Of a stretch of 64,000 bases of DNA, positions 17,142-29,513 are shown piece after piece. The position numbers were made by a program, and so were the translations under genes. The stretch covers positions 930,001 through 994,000 of the forward strand of contig NZ_VTGX01000001.1 of NCBI RefSeq assembly GCF_009729095.1, written 5' to 3'. The notes beneath the pieces are model-generated. The model was given only the letters and a program-made list of their open reading frames with translations. It searched no databases and had not been told where the DNA came from. This DNA comes from Mycolicibacterium sp. CBMA 247 (GTDB lineage: Bacteria; Actinomycetota; Actinomycetes; Mycobacteriales; Mycobacteriaceae). Numbering within the stretch: the first letter of the stretch is position 1; each line of letters opens with the position of its first letter.

Positions 17142-17614
17142 TACAGCAGTGAATGCACCTGTTCCACGCGCGGAATGTCGTGGAATTCCAGGGGATCCTG
17201 CGACGCCGATTCGATGATCAGGGTGCCGGTGCGCATCAGCCGGTCGGTCAGCCCGTGGCGGAATTCGACGCTGTTGATCCGCGCGAGCGGGATGTCGATA
17301 CCCGAGCGGGTCAGCACGCCGTGCCGGAACATCACCCGCCGGTCGGTGATGACGAAGTGCGTGGTCCACCAGCTCAGGAACGGCCAGACCGTGAGCCAGC
17401 CGACCACGATCAGCCAGATCGCCCCGATCACGATGAACAGCACGTTCTTTGCGGTGGCCTGCCAGTCCATGGTGTTGACCACGGCAGCGACGAACGCCGA
17501 GGCCGCGGTGGCCAGGATGAGGACGAGGACCGCCCCGATCAGGCGTTTCCAGTGTGGGTGCCGGTGCAGCACCACCTGCTCGTCGTTGGCCAGGACATTC
17601 TCCGGGTAACCCAC
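17096..17614 (-). CDS. PH-domain membrane protein (Rv3278c type)
   Basis: This 172-residue protein has two hydrophobic segments (about residues 24-46, LIGAVLVLILATAASAFVAAV, and 57-85) followed by a bacterial PH (bPH2) domain with THFVITDRRVMFRHGVLTRSGIDIPL and the closing strand GTLIIESASQDPLEFHDIPRV. It lies 9 bp after birA on the same strand, the conserved mycobacterial arrangement. The role is unknown; bPH proteins are membrane-associated. The last 46 bp overlap the convergent GtrA gene, so the two transcripts are antisense to each other there. Confidence 0.9.
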   Translation of the reverse strand: MGYPENVLANDEQVVLHRHPHWKRLIGAVLVLILATAASAFVAAVVNTMDWQATAKNVLFIVIGAIWLIVVGWLTVWPFLSWWTTHFVITDRRVMFRHGVLTRSGIDIPLARINSVEFRHGLTDRLMRTGTLIIESASQDPLEFHDIPRVEQVHSLLYHEVFDTLGSEESPS

Positions 17615-17623
17615 GGCAGCACT

Positions 17624-18424
17624 CTACGACGCATGAGGACGCAGGTGCGTGATGTCACCTGCCGACACCGTGGCTCGTTCCGTGCCGGTGTCGATGATCA
17701 ATCGACCGAGTTCGTCGACGTCGGCAGCCGTCCCCACCAACGTCTTGTCCCCCGGCAGGCTGGCCCGGACCTGGCTACCGATGGTCACGCTGCGCATGCG
17801 GTAATCGGCGGCCAGCGCGGGATCAGCGTTGCGCCATCCGGTGATCCGGGCATCCAGATGGCGAAGCAACGCCTCTGCCAGTGGGTTGCGGTCGACCGTC
17901 CCGGCACCGATCTGCGTCAGCGATGTGGCGCGGGGGTCAGGGGCCTCGTCGGCAGTCATCGTCACATTCAGGCCGAGCCCGACGACGATGACCGAAGCGG
18001 GTGAGGCCACCTCGGCGAGGATGCCGGCCAGCTTTCCGCCCTCTGGGCCGACCAAGACGTCATTGGGCCATTTCAGGCCGACACGCGTCCCGGCGATCTC
18101 CGCGACGGCGTCGACGATCGCCAGGCCCGTGGCCAACGGCAGCCATCCCCACCTATCGGCAGGCACCTCGGACGCGTCCACCCCGAACGACACCACCACC
18201 TGTGAGCGCGGCGGCGCCGACCACTGCCGGCCGTGGCGGCCGCGGCCGGCGTTCTGGTATTCGGCGAACAGCACCGTGCCGGCGATGTCCTCGCCTGCCG
18301 CAGCCCGCCCCAGCAGGTCGGCGTTGGTGGATCCTGTCTCCTCGACGACGTCGACGCGCTGCCACGACAGGCCGTCGAGCCCGTCGCGCAAGGTCGTCAC
18401 GTCCAGCGGTGGCCTTGTGTTCAT
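17624..18424 (-). CDS. birA: biotin--[acetyl-CoA-carboxylase] ligase BirA
   Basis: This 266-residue biotin protein ligase attaches biotin to carrier proteins, here presumably AccA3 encoded at 31.9 kb. The catalytic domain shows EETGSTNADLL, the biotinyl-AMP loop GRGRHGRQWSAPP, and LKWPNDVLVGPEGGKLAGILAE with the biotin-contacting Lys, followed by VVGLGLNV and an SH3-like C-terminal part (GSQVRASLPGDKTLVGTAADV). There is no N-terminal helix-turn-helix, so this is a non-regulatory monofunctional BirA. In M. tuberculosis birA adjoins accD5; here a five-gene steroid cassette separates them. Confidence 0.95.
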   Translation of the reverse strand: MNTRPPLDVTTLRDGLDGLSWQRVDVVEETGSTNADLLGRAAAGEDIAGTVLFAEYQNAGRGRHGRQWSAPPRSQVVVSFGVDASEVPADRWGWLPLATGLAIVDAVAEIAGTRVGLKWPNDVLVGPEGGKLAGILAEVASPASVIVVGLGLNVTMTADEAPDPRATSLTQIGAGTVDRNPLAEALLRHLDARITGWRNADPALAADYRMRSVTIGSQVRASLPGDKTLVGTAADVDELGRLIIDTGTERATVSAGDITHLRPHAS

Positions 18425-18444
18425 CGCGGCCAGCTTACGGGTGG

Positions 18445-19575
18445 CTAAGTGGAGACCTTTGTTGCGTTGGCGGCTGCCAGGTTGTCGGCGACCTCCTGCT
18501 GCCAGAGCTCGTTGGCGTGCGTGGTGTCGACCTCCTGCTCGAAGCGATCGGTCATGTCGGGCGTGACGTCGGCGACATCGACATAGAACTGTTCGTACCA
18601 CCGGCGATGGTGGTAGACCGGGCCGTCCTCCTCGGTCAGCAAGGGGTTGTCGATGCGGGCCTTGTGTTTCCAGATCTCGACGTCCTCCATGAAGCCGTCT
18701 CCGAAACTCCGGCTCATCGTCGCCGCGAGTTTCTCGGCCTTCTCCGCGGGTAGCCCGGGATTCTGCTGGACCGCGACACCCCACTGCAGCACGAACGAGT
18801 TGTGCGTCACCGGGTAGTGGCAGTTGATCAGGGCGATCTCGACGGTGAAATCCGGGGCGAGATCGTTGTGCAGCCAGTTGATCATGTACGCCGGGCCGAA
18901 ATACGTTGCCTCCGAACGCAGGTAGGTGCCGTCCCAGAGTTCTCTGTTGGCGTAGTCCGGACGCGGCTTGGACTCCATGAACTGGCTCGCGGTGTGGCCT
19001 TCGATGACGTTCTTGAAATACGTCGGGTAGGCGTGGTGGATGTAGAAGAAGTGCGCCATGTCGACGTTGTTGTCGACGATCTCGCGGCAGTGCGACCCCT
19101 CGATCAGAATCGAATTCCATTGCCACGGTGACCAGATGCCGTCGTCGTAGCCCTCGATCGTCGGCGGTAGCAGCTCGGGCGGCGGCGTCGATCCTTCGGG
19201 GTCGTGCCACACCAGCAGCTGACCGTTGACCTCGTGGACCTGCCAGCTGCGGGTGCGCGCCAGCCGCGGAGTGCGTTTGGCGTACGGCACCAGCTTGCAC
19301 TTTCCGTCACTGCCCCAACGCCAGTCGTGGAACGGACAGGCCAGGTTGTCGTCCTTGACCGACCCCATCGACAGGTCGCCACCCATGTGCCTGCAGTACG
19401 AATCGAGCACGTGCAGATCGCCGGCGGAGTCGGCGTAGACGACGAGCTTGGTACCGAAGGCTTCGATGCCGTGCGGCTGCCCGTCACGGAACGTTTCGGC
19501 CAGCCCGACGCAATGCCAACCACGCGCGAACCGCGTCATCGCCATGCCGGCGTCGATTTCCCGGATGTCACTCAT
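18445..19575 (-). CDS. kshA: 3-ketosteroid-9-alpha-hydroxylase oxygenase component (KshA family)
   Basis: This 376-residue Rieske oxygenase opens steroid ring B by 9-alpha-hydroxylation together with a KshB reductase that is not in this window. The Rieske cluster ligands are Cys61-x-His63 (CRH) and Cys80-x2-His83 (CPFH). The mononuclear iron site is DNNVDMAHFFYIHH with His175 and His180, and a third ligand lies in GFMEDVEIWKHK. The sequence follows KshA closely along its length (ARGWHCVGLAETF, AYMINWLHN, NSFVLQWGV). Its start overlaps the kstD stop by 8 bp, so 9-alpha-hydroxylation and delta-1-dehydrogenation are co-translated. Confidence 0.93.
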   Translation of the reverse strand: MSDIREIDAGMAMTRFARGWHCVGLAETFRDGQPHGIEAFGTKLVVYADSAGDLHVLDSYCRHMGGDLSMGSVKDDNLACPFHDWRWGSDGKCKLVPYAKRTPRLARTRSWQVHEVNGQLLVWHDPEGSTPPPELLPPTIEGYDDGIWSPWQWNSILIEGSHCREIVDNNVDMAHFFYIHHAYPTYFKNVIEGHTASQFMESKPRPDYANRELWDGTYLRSEATYFGPAYMINWLHNDLAPDFTVEIALINCHYPVTHNSFVLQWGVAVQQNPGLPAEKAEKLAATMSRSFGDGFMEDVEIWKHKARIDNPLLTEEDGPVYHHRRWYEQFYVDVADVTPDMTDRFEQEVDTTHANELWQQEVADNLAAANATKVST

Positions 19576-21181
19576 GGCAGATTCCTCGGTTCTTCGCGTT
19601 GGCGCTCATCACATCTCCCACATCCCTGCCTAGCATGTCTTTGACCGCCAGGTGGCTGAACAGCATGCTGGTTCCGATCGGATTTCCGCCGCCCGGATAG
19701 GCGGTGCCACTCGGGGCGGCCATGGTGTTGCCCGCGGCATACAGACCGGCGATCACCTCACCGTTGGTGTCGAGTACCCGGGCCGCGGTGTCGGTACGCA
19801 GCCCGCCCTTGGTGCCGAGGTCGGAGATGCCGAACGCGGCCGCATGGAACGGGCCCTTTTCGATCGCGACGAGTGGGGACGCGCCGCCGGAGAAAGCCCG
19901 GTCATACGCCTCGTCACCACGGCCGAAATCCTCGTCCGAGCCGGACGCGACGAAGGCGTTGAAACGCGCCACGGTGGCGGACAGGTTCTCGGCGGGGACG
20001 CCGATCTTGGCGGCCAGCTCTTCCAGGGTGTCGGCGGTATGCCACAACCCGGCGTCGATGTAGCACTGCGTGTCGACCATCGAGACGTTGGTGGCCTTCA
20101 CGGGTGGTACCTCGCCCTCGCGGTCGTCGTAGATCATCCAGTACGGCAACGTCATCGACCCATCGGCCAGCCTTGGCAGGATCGCCCGGCCGATGCGGTC
20201 GTAGGCCGCCGACTCGTTGACGAATCGCTCGCCGTTCTGGTCGACGAAGATGCCGCCGGTGAACCACAGCGCGAAGGCCGACCGCCCGTCGGGATGCGTC
20301 AAGCCCGGTGACCACCAGGCCTGGTCCATGAGGTCGACGTCGGCGCCGACGGTGATCGCGGCCTGATGTGCGCGGCCCAGGTTCGCCGGCGGCCCCATGG
20401 TGTCGCGGGCGACGCCCGGGACGCCGTACTCGCGGCGCAGTTCGTCGTTGCCTTCGAACCCACCTGCCGCGAGCAGGACGCCGCGCCGGGCCCGGATGGC
20501 CTGCCGTTCACCGTCGGATTCGACGATCGCGCCGGTCACGGCCCCGTCCTCGACGACCAACTCCACCAGCGGGGTATCAAGCCGAAGCGAGGCATTCGGG
20601 TACTGCTCAATGGCTTTCAGGAACCGGGCGATCAGTGCCCGGCCACCGATGAAGTAGTCATCGGGTTGTTCGGCGCCGAGCCGGTCGGCGTCCAGCGGCC
20701 CCCGCACCGCCTCGCGCAGGTGCGCGGCCTTGGCCACCTTGAGTGGCCGTGCCGCGATGTGGCGTTGGCCGTCGGCCCTGGCCTTGGCTGCCTTGCCGAA
20801 GTAGTCGGGCCACGGCATCGGCGCGAACTTCAGGAAGTCGTCGGATTCGAGATACTCGATCAGCCCGGCACCGCCGCGGACGTAGGTGTCCTGCAGTTCC
20901 CGCGGGGTGCGGTCACCGACGACGGCGTGGTAGTACTCCAGCGCATCCTCGATGGTGTCGTCGGTGCCGGCCCGCTTGAGCACCGGGTTGCAGGGGAACC
21001 ACACCCCGCCGCCACCGGAATATGCTGTGGTGCCGCCGAATTTGTCGCTGGCCTCCACCAGGATCACCGACAGACCTTCACGGGCGGCGGTGTAGGCACC
21101 GGTCACGCCGCCACCGCCGGACCCGGCGATCAGGACGTCACATACTTCATTCCATTTCACGTCGCCCACTTGGCCGTTCAT
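19568..21181 (-). CDS. kstD: 3-ketosteroid delta-1-dehydrogenase (KstD family)
   Basis: This 537-residue flavoprotein oxidises the steroid A ring at C1-C2. The N-terminal FAD loop is VLIAGSGGGGVTGAYTAAREG followed by the acidic VEAS; FGGTTAYSGGGGVW and the C-terminal GLYAAGNTMAAPSGTAYPGGGNPIG pattern are typical of KstD and related delta-1/delta-4 dehydrogenases. Catalytic tyrosines are likely in SAAYDRIGRAI and in the YPGGG motif. It overlaps both neighbours (ATGA with the ligase gene, 8 bp with kshA). Whether it prefers delta-1 or delta-4 substrates cannot be told from sequence alone. Confidence 0.88.
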   Translation of the reverse strand: MNGQVGDVKWNEVCDVLIAGSGGGGVTGAYTAAREGLSVILVEASDKFGGTTAYSGGGGVWFPCNPVLKRAGTDDTIEDALEYYHAVVGDRTPRELQDTYVRGGAGLIEYLESDDFLKFAPMPWPDYFGKAAKARADGQRHIAARPLKVAKAAHLREAVRGPLDADRLGAEQPDDYFIGGRALIARFLKAIEQYPNASLRLDTPLVELVVEDGAVTGAIVESDGERQAIRARRGVLLAAGGFEGNDELRREYGVPGVARDTMGPPANLGRAHQAAITVGADVDLMDQAWWSPGLTHPDGRSAFALWFTGGIFVDQNGERFVNESAAYDRIGRAILPRLADGSMTLPYWMIYDDREGEVPPVKATNVSMVDTQCYIDAGLWHTADTLEELAAKIGVPAENLSATVARFNAFVASGSDEDFGRGDEAYDRAFSGGASPLVAIEKGPFHAAAFGISDLGTKGGLRTDTAARVLDTNGEVIAGLYAAGNTMAAPSGTAYPGGGNPIGTSMLFSHLAVKDMLGRDVGDVMSANAKNRGICHE

Positions 21182-22851
21182 AGGAAACGCTGCCTTCCGT
21201 ACTGTGCGAACTCGGCGTCCAGCGACAGCTTGTCATCGTCGCCCATGGCCCGATACACGGGCGCTTCCCGTCCCGCCCACCGGTACACCAACTCGTCGGT
21301 GTGCCAGCGCTCCTGTTGCAGTTCACGTTTGAGCACCTTGTTGGAACCGGTGACGGGCAGGTTCTTCGACACCCGCAGGAACCGCGGAATCGCCTTGGTC
21401 CCCAGGTCATCCTGGTCGGCCAGGTAGGACACGAAAGCCGCGGCGTCGAAGCGGGTGGGATCGGATACCTCGATCGCGGCCATCACCTGATCACCCGAAC
21501 GCGGATCGGGCACCGCATACACACCGGCCGCCACCACAGCAGGATGACGGCGCAGCACCCGCTCGATGTTGAGGGCCGAGGTGTTCTCGCCGTCCACCCG
21601 GATCCAGTCACCACGCCTGCCGGCGAAGTAGATGAACCCGTGCTCGTCGAGATAGCCGAGATCACCCGTCCAGTACCAGCCGTTGCGGATGCGTTCGGCG
21701 TTGGCCTCGTCGTTTTTGTAGTAGCCCTCGAACGTGCGGGTGCCGAACTTGTCGACGATCTCCCCCACGGCCTCGTCGGGATTGAGAACGCGGCCATGCT
21801 CATCGAAAACCGCTGGTACACAGTCGTTCAGGGAGTCCGGATCGACAATCGCCACACCGGCGTGTGCGGGCCGACCCAACGCACCCGGCGGCATGGCGGG
21901 GGCCAGCACCACCACCCCACCGCCTTCACTGGACCCGTAACCCTCGAACAGTTCGGCGTCGAAGCGGCGGCGGAACTCGTTCTGGTCGTCTGGGGACGCT
22001 TCGGTACCGAAGCCACGGACCAATGGATTCTCGGCATCGTCGGGTTGTTCCGGGGTGGCCATCAGGTAGCCGAGCGCCTTGCCCACGTAGGTGAAGAACG
22101 TCGCGCCGAAATACCGCACGTCCGGCAGGAAGCCCGAAGCCGAGAACGATGGCGTCAAGCACACCGTCGCACCGACCGACAGGGCCGGCGCCCACAGCGC
22201 CATGATGGCGTTGCCGTGGAACAGCGGCATGCAGCAGTACTCCACATCGTGCCGCACGTGGCCGAACTTCTCGGCGGCGGTGTAGCCGATCCGGGCCAGC
22301 CTGCCCTGACTGCAGATGACCGCCTTGGAGGCTCCCGTCGTCCCCGAGGTGAACAGCAACAGCATCAGGGAGTCTTCGCCGACCCCGGGTGCCACCGCGG
22401 GGGCGACGCGGTGCGCGTCGAGTTGTGCCGAGTAGTCCGGGGCGTCGACCACCAGGAACCGGTCGGACGCCAATCCGAGTTCGAAGTCACGAAGCCGCTC
22501 GGCACCCTCGGTATCGGTGATGATTAATTGGCAATCGGCAAGCCGGATTTCGGCGGTCAACTCCGCCGCACCGCGGGTCGGGTTGATCCCCACGATGGTC
22601 GCCCCGGCGAGTGCCGCACCGCCCAACCAGAACAGGAAGTCCGGCACGTTGTCCAAGAGCACGCCGATGTGAAAGGGGCCTTGGAATTGACAAGAGTCCC
22701 GCATCTCCATAGCCAGCGCCCCGCGCACGGCGGATTCGGCGACCACCTCGTCCCAGGTCCAGTCCCGGTCGCGGGTGCGCAGGCCGAGGTGTTGGTCGCC
22801 GACCCGGTCGAGCAGCATTGCGCTGATCGAGTCACGCATCGGTTCACCCAT
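21178..22851 (-). CDS. steroid or fatty acyl-CoA ligase (FadD family)
   Basis: This 557-residue AMP-forming ligase carries the P-loop LLFTSGTTGASKAVI, the GYGSSEGG adenine motif, TGDLGYLDEHGFIYFAGRRGDWI and the C-terminal lysine region NKVLKRELQ. It activates a carboxylic acid as its CoA thioester; the closest types I know are FadD17/FadD19-like ligases acting on steroid side chains. The ATG at 22851 overlaps the preceding stop (TGATG) and begins MGEPMRDSISAMLLDRVG. Its position between an NTF2-like protein and KstD implies a sterol-derived or bile-acid-like substrate. Confidence 0.88.
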   Translation of the reverse strand: MGEPMRDSISAMLLDRVGDQHLGLRTRDRDWTWDEVVAESAVRGALAMEMRDSCQFQGPFHIGVLLDNVPDFLFWLGGAALAGATIVGINPTRGAAELTAEIRLADCQLIITDTEGAERLRDFELGLASDRFLVVDAPDYSAQLDAHRVAPAVAPGVGEDSLMLLLFTSGTTGASKAVICSQGRLARIGYTAAEKFGHVRHDVEYCCMPLFHGNAIMALWAPALSVGATVCLTPSFSASGFLPDVRYFGATFFTYVGKALGYLMATPEQPDDAENPLVRGFGTEASPDDQNEFRRRFDAELFEGYGSSEGGGVVVLAPAMPPGALGRPAHAGVAIVDPDSLNDCVPAVFDEHGRVLNPDEAVGEIVDKFGTRTFEGYYKNDEANAERIRNGWYWTGDLGYLDEHGFIYFAGRRGDWIRVDGENTSALNIERVLRRHPAVVAAGVYAVPDPRSGDQVMAAIEVSDPTRFDAAAFVSYLADQDDLGTKAIPRFLRVSKNLPVTGSNKVLKRELQQERWHTDELVYRWAGREAPVYRAMGDDDKLSLDAEFAQYGRQRFL

Positions 22852-23402
22852 CAGGCGGTGGCGCGCAGGTCGATGTAGGCCTGCGGCAGATCTTCTTCCG
22901 AGAGCTTGGTCACGCTCACCACACCAGGGTTGTACGAGTCTTCGCCGAGCACCAGCCCATTCTCGTCGATCGGCCACAGCAGGAGCTGGCGAAACACCAC
23001 CAGATAGTCGGCCGTCTCGTCGTCGACCGGGACACCGATCGCGGCCGCCACCGCGCCCGGGTAGATCTGCTTGAGGAATCCCTCGGTGACCAGGCAGTGG
23101 TCGTCGACGATGAGCCGGGTGATCTCGAACTCCAGGACGTTGCTGCCGCCGGCGACGAACGCTTCGTAATAAGCCTGCACGCCCGGCTTGGTCTTCGGGC
23201 CGATGTCATCGGTGCCGGAAGCCCAGAAGTGGTAGTCGGCCTCGGGAGACACAGTGGCCATGAGTCGTTCCATGTTCGGCTCGGCCTCGGCCTTCATGTG
23301 TTCGATCACCGTGCCGAGCACCAGGCGGTGCCGTTCGTTGGTGGTCTCGGCGAGACGCTTCTCCAGCGGCCGCCAGGTGCGGGTGGGGTCGATGACGGCC
23401 AT
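22851..23402 (-). CDS. NTF2-like (SnoaL-type) protein of the steroid cassette
   Basis: This 183-residue cone-shaped NTF2-fold protein is the first structural gene of the cassette. EPNMERLMATVSPEADYHFWASG and TKPGVQAYYEAFVAGGSNVLEFEITRLIVDDHCLVTEG match the helix-strand pattern of SnoaL/ketosteroid-isomerase-like proteins. A strong Shine-Dalgarno sequence AAGGAGG stands before the ATG. The fold includes delta-5-3-ketosteroid isomerases and hydrolases or dehydratases; a polar residue (Asp or His) deep in the pocket would be needed, and candidates are present, but the reaction cannot be assigned. Confidence 0.85.
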   Translation of the reverse strand: MAVIDPTRTWRPLEKRLAETTNERHRLVLGTVIEHMKAEAEPNMERLMATVSPEADYHFWASGTDDIGPKTKPGVQAYYEAFVAGGSNVLEFEITRLIVDDHCLVTEGFLKQIYPGAVAAAIGVPVDDETADYLVVFRQLLLWPIDENGLVLGEDSYNPGVVSVTKLSEEDLPQAYIDLRATA

Positions 23403-23558
23403 GGCGGCCTCCTTGTCGGTGAGCTTGACGTCGGCTTGTTTGTGGGCTGCACCGCAATCTTGGCCAATGAGGTGATGCCCGTCACCCGCCGCGCGTCGGT
23501 CGATTCGGGCAATCCGCCCGACATCCGTGGCTGTCCAGCTCGCCGGGGTCGCCGACCC
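23403..23558. promoter_or_regulatory. promoter region of the steroid cassette
   Basis: This 156-bp gap separates the PucR-type regulator from the NTF2-like gene, both on the minus strand, and probably holds the cassette promoter. It contains the perfect palindrome TTGGCCAA (23460-23467) and a GC-rich imperfect hairpin just before it. I found no TnnAACnnGTTnnA site of the KstR type, so control by KstR is not indicated. Confidence 0.4.
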
Positions 23559-26740
<3,182 letters not shown>

Positions 26741-26743
26741 CCG

Positions 26744-27382
26744 ATGACCAGGGTCGTCCTGGGTTCGGCATCGACAGGCCGGCTTGGCGTTCTGCGCCAG
26801 GCCGGCCTCGATCCGTTGGTCGTCGTATCAGGTGTCGACGAGGACGCCGTCATCGCATCGCTGGCCGACGCCCCACCCGAGCGGGTGGTGGCCGGGCTGG
26901 CAGGTGCCAAGGCCGACGAGGTGCTCACTCACCTGCCCGCGGCCATCGCGGCGGACTGTGTGGTCATAGGTTGTGACTCGATGCTGTTTCTCGACGGGCT
27001 GTTGTGCGGCAAGCCCGGAGATGTCGATACCGCGCGGCGGCAATGGCAGGCGATGTCGGGCCGGACAGCCCAGCTGTATTCCGGTCATGCCGTGCTTGCC
27101 GTCCGTGACGGGTCGGTCACCCATCGCATCGTCGACACCGGTATCACCGCAGTGCATTTCGGCTCACCGACCGAAGCGGATCTGGAAGCTTATCTCCGCA
27201 GCGGCGAACCACTAGGTGTCGCAGGCGGTTTCACACTCGATGGGCTCGGTGGCTGGTTCGTCGACAGCATCGAGGGCGACCCGTCCAACGTGATCGGGTT
27301 GAGCCTGCCGCTGCTGAGGCGGATGCTCGCTGCGGCCGGGGTGTCGATCGCCGATCTCTGGAAAAGTTCTGCGCAAGCCTGA
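26744..27382 (+). CDS. maf: Maf-family nucleoside triphosphate pyrophosphatase
   Basis: This 212-residue Maf/ITPase-like enzyme hydrolyses non-canonical or modified NTPs (dTTP/UTP-type) to monophosphates. The opening [19 protein letters not shown] binds the triphosphate; [13 protein letters not shown] holds the catalytic acidic residue, followed by [28 protein letters not shown] with the typical Arg/Gln/Ser, and later [29 protein letters not shown]. It is 3 bp after accE5, as in M. tuberculosis (Rv3282), so it is in the accD5-accE5 operon. Confidence 0.94.
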   Translation: MTRVVLGSASTGRLGVLRQAGLDPLVVVSGVDEDAVIASLADAPPERVVAGLAGAKADEVLTHLPAAIAADCVVIGCDSMLFLDGLLCGKPGDVDTARRQWQAMSGRTAQLYSGHAVLAVRDGSVTHRIVDTGITAVHFGSPTEADLEAYLRSGEPLGVAGGFTLDGLGGWFVDSIEGDPSNVIGLSLPLLRRMLAAAGVSIADLWKSSAQA

Positions 27383-27399
27383 CAGGTCACCCACTTACG

Positions 27400-27984
27400 A
27401 TGGCAGTTGTGCCGGCATGGGTGGGGCCCGGGCGACTGGGCCTGGTCGCGATGATCGTCGGTGCGGCTGTTGCGGTGGGCCTTCCCTCGGCCCACGCGTA
27501 CCCACCCGGGTTTCCTGACCTCGACACGTTCGACGCCGTCGACCCGGGGCCGTTCACCCACAGCTACGACTACGGCCGGGGCGGCAAAGGCACCTTGGTG
27601 TCGTTCGGCACTCCTGACGGGGTGCACTGCAATTGGCAGCAGTCGAGCAATGTCGCGAAGCACCCGGAGATCGACTGCATCGGCAATGTCCCCGGTGTTC
27701 CCGCTTACGTTGCCGACCGCGACGAACCCGGATGCACCGAGGTGCGATACCGGGGATCGTGGGTTGGCGGAGCGGACACGTACGGGTTTCTCCATGTCTA
27801 TCCGAGCAGCGGCAGTTGCCCGAGCGCGGATGTCGCCCAGCCATCCACTGTGCTGATGCCAGGCCAGAAACTGATCTCGTCGAACATCACGTGTGCGGTC
27901 GCCGGCGGCAATGTCACTGCGTGTATCGATCCCGTAGTCAACCGTGGGTTCATGTTGGCCCCGGCAGGAAGCTGGACGTTCTGA
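27400..27984 (+). CDS. secreted cysteine-rich protein of unknown function
   Basis: This 194-residue protein has a clear Sec signal peptide (hydrophobic residues 13-28, cleavage likely after AHA at about residue 32). The mature part has six cysteines (near CNWQ, DCIG, GCTEV, SCPS, TCAV, ACID), which suggests three disulfides, and PDGVHC resembles other small exported mycobacterial proteins. It starts 17 bp after maf and is coupled to the next gene by TGATG. I do not recognise a characterised family; function is unknown. Confidence 0.8.
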   Translation: MAVVPAWVGPGRLGLVAMIVGAAVAVGLPSAHAYPPGFPDLDTFDAVDPGPFTHSYDYGRGGKGTLVSFGTPDGVHCNWQQSSNVAKHPEIDCIGNVPGVPAYVADRDEPGCTEVRYRGSWVGGADTYGFLHVYPSSGSCPSADVAQPSTVLMPGQKLISSNITCAVAGGNVTACIDPVVNRGFMLAPAGSWTF

Positions 27985-29324
27985 TGTCCCGGCGGGGCAA
28001 GTGGTGGCTGGCCATCGGCGCGTTCGCAGTCGTCGCGCTCGTGGCGATCGCGGCCGGTCTTGCCGTACCGAAGGTTTCGCGGGCCGCGCCCGAGGACGAG
28101 CCGAATCAACTCGTGGCATTCCCGCTCGATCGCGCGCTGGTTCCCGGCTGGCAGGTCACCGCCGCGTCACTGGGCCTGCCCGAAGGCACCTCGATCGGCG
28201 GCCGCCCGTTCGCCACCCGTGGATACTTCGCATATTTTCTCGCTGACTGTTCCGAGCACTGCGCCGCCAAGACCTGGCTGTTCGGGATCGATACCCACTC
28301 AGGTGAACCGCTTTTCGCGCCGGTGGAGTTGCCGGAATTTCCTGGGAGCAGATTCGGGACCTGTATGCGCAACGGTCCGGCGACGGCGTTGTGCCTACCG
28401 TACGGGCAAGGTCGTGACGGTAAGGCCAAAGTGACGGTGGTCGATCTCGACCGGGGTGAGGTCAGCTACACCGGCGATGCCAAATTCGATGGTGGCTTCG
28501 ACAGTGTGGTGGCGACGGCCGGCGTCGGCGGCCACCCGACCTGGCTTGCCGCGAGCACTCCCGGCGAGGGCCTGCATGGCATCGGGGAGCACGCCGAGTT
28601 GACGTGGTTCGTCACAGGCGACGGAGCGGAACCGAACACGCCGCAATCCGCGGGTACCTCTGCAACGCTGGCGGTACAACTGGCGAGTACGAAAGTTCCG
28701 GCATACCGCGTGTTCTCGGTCTCCGACGGTCACGAGCTCATCCCGTCGCCGCCTCCCGGCACCGCACTCAAACGCGCGGTGACCTACCCGGCTGGATTCG
28801 CCTACCAATTCGAGGCCGGCGCAACGGCCGGGGTGCTTTTCTATGACAACACCGGCCGGTTGCTGGCCCGCCGCGAACTCACGGGTTACGCCATTTACGC
28901 CGTCGATTCTGTGCTGATCGCGATGGACCGGGACGTCTTCCGGGTTTTCCAGCCTGACGGAAGGGAAGTCGCGACGATCCCGGCCACGCGCGACACTCCG
29001 TCGTCCTTCCGCAATGTGGGTTCGCAGCTCTACGTGCCGATCTCGGACAAGCCGAATGACCATCGCTGGCAGCGTTGGGATTTGACCACCGGGGCGAGCG
29101 GTCAGACTTGCAGCGTGGATCTCGGCCACTACGTCGCCGGCAAGGCATCGGTCGTCCTGACGACCACGGACAGCCCCAACGGCATCAGTCTCGTATCCAC
29201 CGATATGGAAACCTGCCAGGTCGTCTGGCAGCAGCCCGTCAGCTACAACGCGGTTTTCCAGGTCGGTGACGCTCTCGTCGGGTACCGCTTCGATCAGCTC
29301 GTGGGACTGCGGGCGCCGCAGTAG
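27984..29324 (+). CDS. membrane-anchored beta-propeller-like protein
   Basis: This 446-residue protein has one N-terminal membrane anchor (residues 7-27, WWLAIGAFAVVALVAIAAGLAV) and an extracytoplasmic domain with repeated beta-rich blades (for example TWLFGIDTHSGEP, KVTVVDLDRGEVSY, YAIYAVDSVLIAMDRDVFRVF), as in PQQ-type propellers. Cysteine pairs are present (CSEHC, and later CSVD and CQVVW). It is translationally coupled (TGATG) to the secreted cysteine-rich gene upstream, so the two probably act together at the envelope. No enzymatic motif is seen. Confidence 0.78.
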   Translation: MSRRGKWWLAIGAFAVVALVAIAAGLAVPKVSRAAPEDEPNQLVAFPLDRALVPGWQVTAASLGLPEGTSIGGRPFATRGYFAYFLADCSEHCAAKTWLFGIDTHSGEPLFAPVELPEFPGSRFGTCMRNGPATALCLPYGQGRDGKAKVTVVDLDRGEVSYTGDAKFDGGFDSVVATAGVGGHPTWLAASTPGEGLHGIGEHAELTWFVTGDGAEPNTPQSAGTSATLAVQLASTKVPAYRVFSVSDGHELIPSPPPGTALKRAVTYPAGFAYQFEAGATAGVLFYDNTGRLLARRELTGYAIYAVDSVLIAMDRDVFRVFQPDGREVATIPATRDTPSSFRNVGSQLYVPISDKPNDHRWQRWDLTTGASGQTCSVDLGHYVAGKASVVLTTTDSPNGISLVSTDMETCQVVWQQPVSYNAVFQVGDALVGYRFDQLVGLRAPQ

Positions 29325-29513
29325 CACTCGAAAAAGTCGTTCTCACAACATCTTCCACACCGTCACTGCTGATCATCTCCGGCCTACCGACGCGATGGCG
29401 GCACAACCGCGGTGAATTCCACCGCCCCACAGTGACCAAATTGCAACCTTCTCAATGGCGGCACGCCGCGTCGATGTCCCGAATAGTCTCAACCACGGGT
29501 TGACACTGGGCCG
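29325..29513. other. non-coding gap with short direct repeat and possible promoter
   Basis: This 189-bp stretch has no supported gene. ATGGCGGCAC occurs twice (about 29395 and 29454). GGTTGACACTGG, containing a -35-like TTGACA, lies just before the small gene at 29514. Base composition is lower in GC than the flanking genes. Confidence 0.35.

Noticed and set aside
23403..23558. KstR or KstR2 operator for the steroid cassette
   Set aside because: No TnnAACnnGTTnnA-like dyad could be found.
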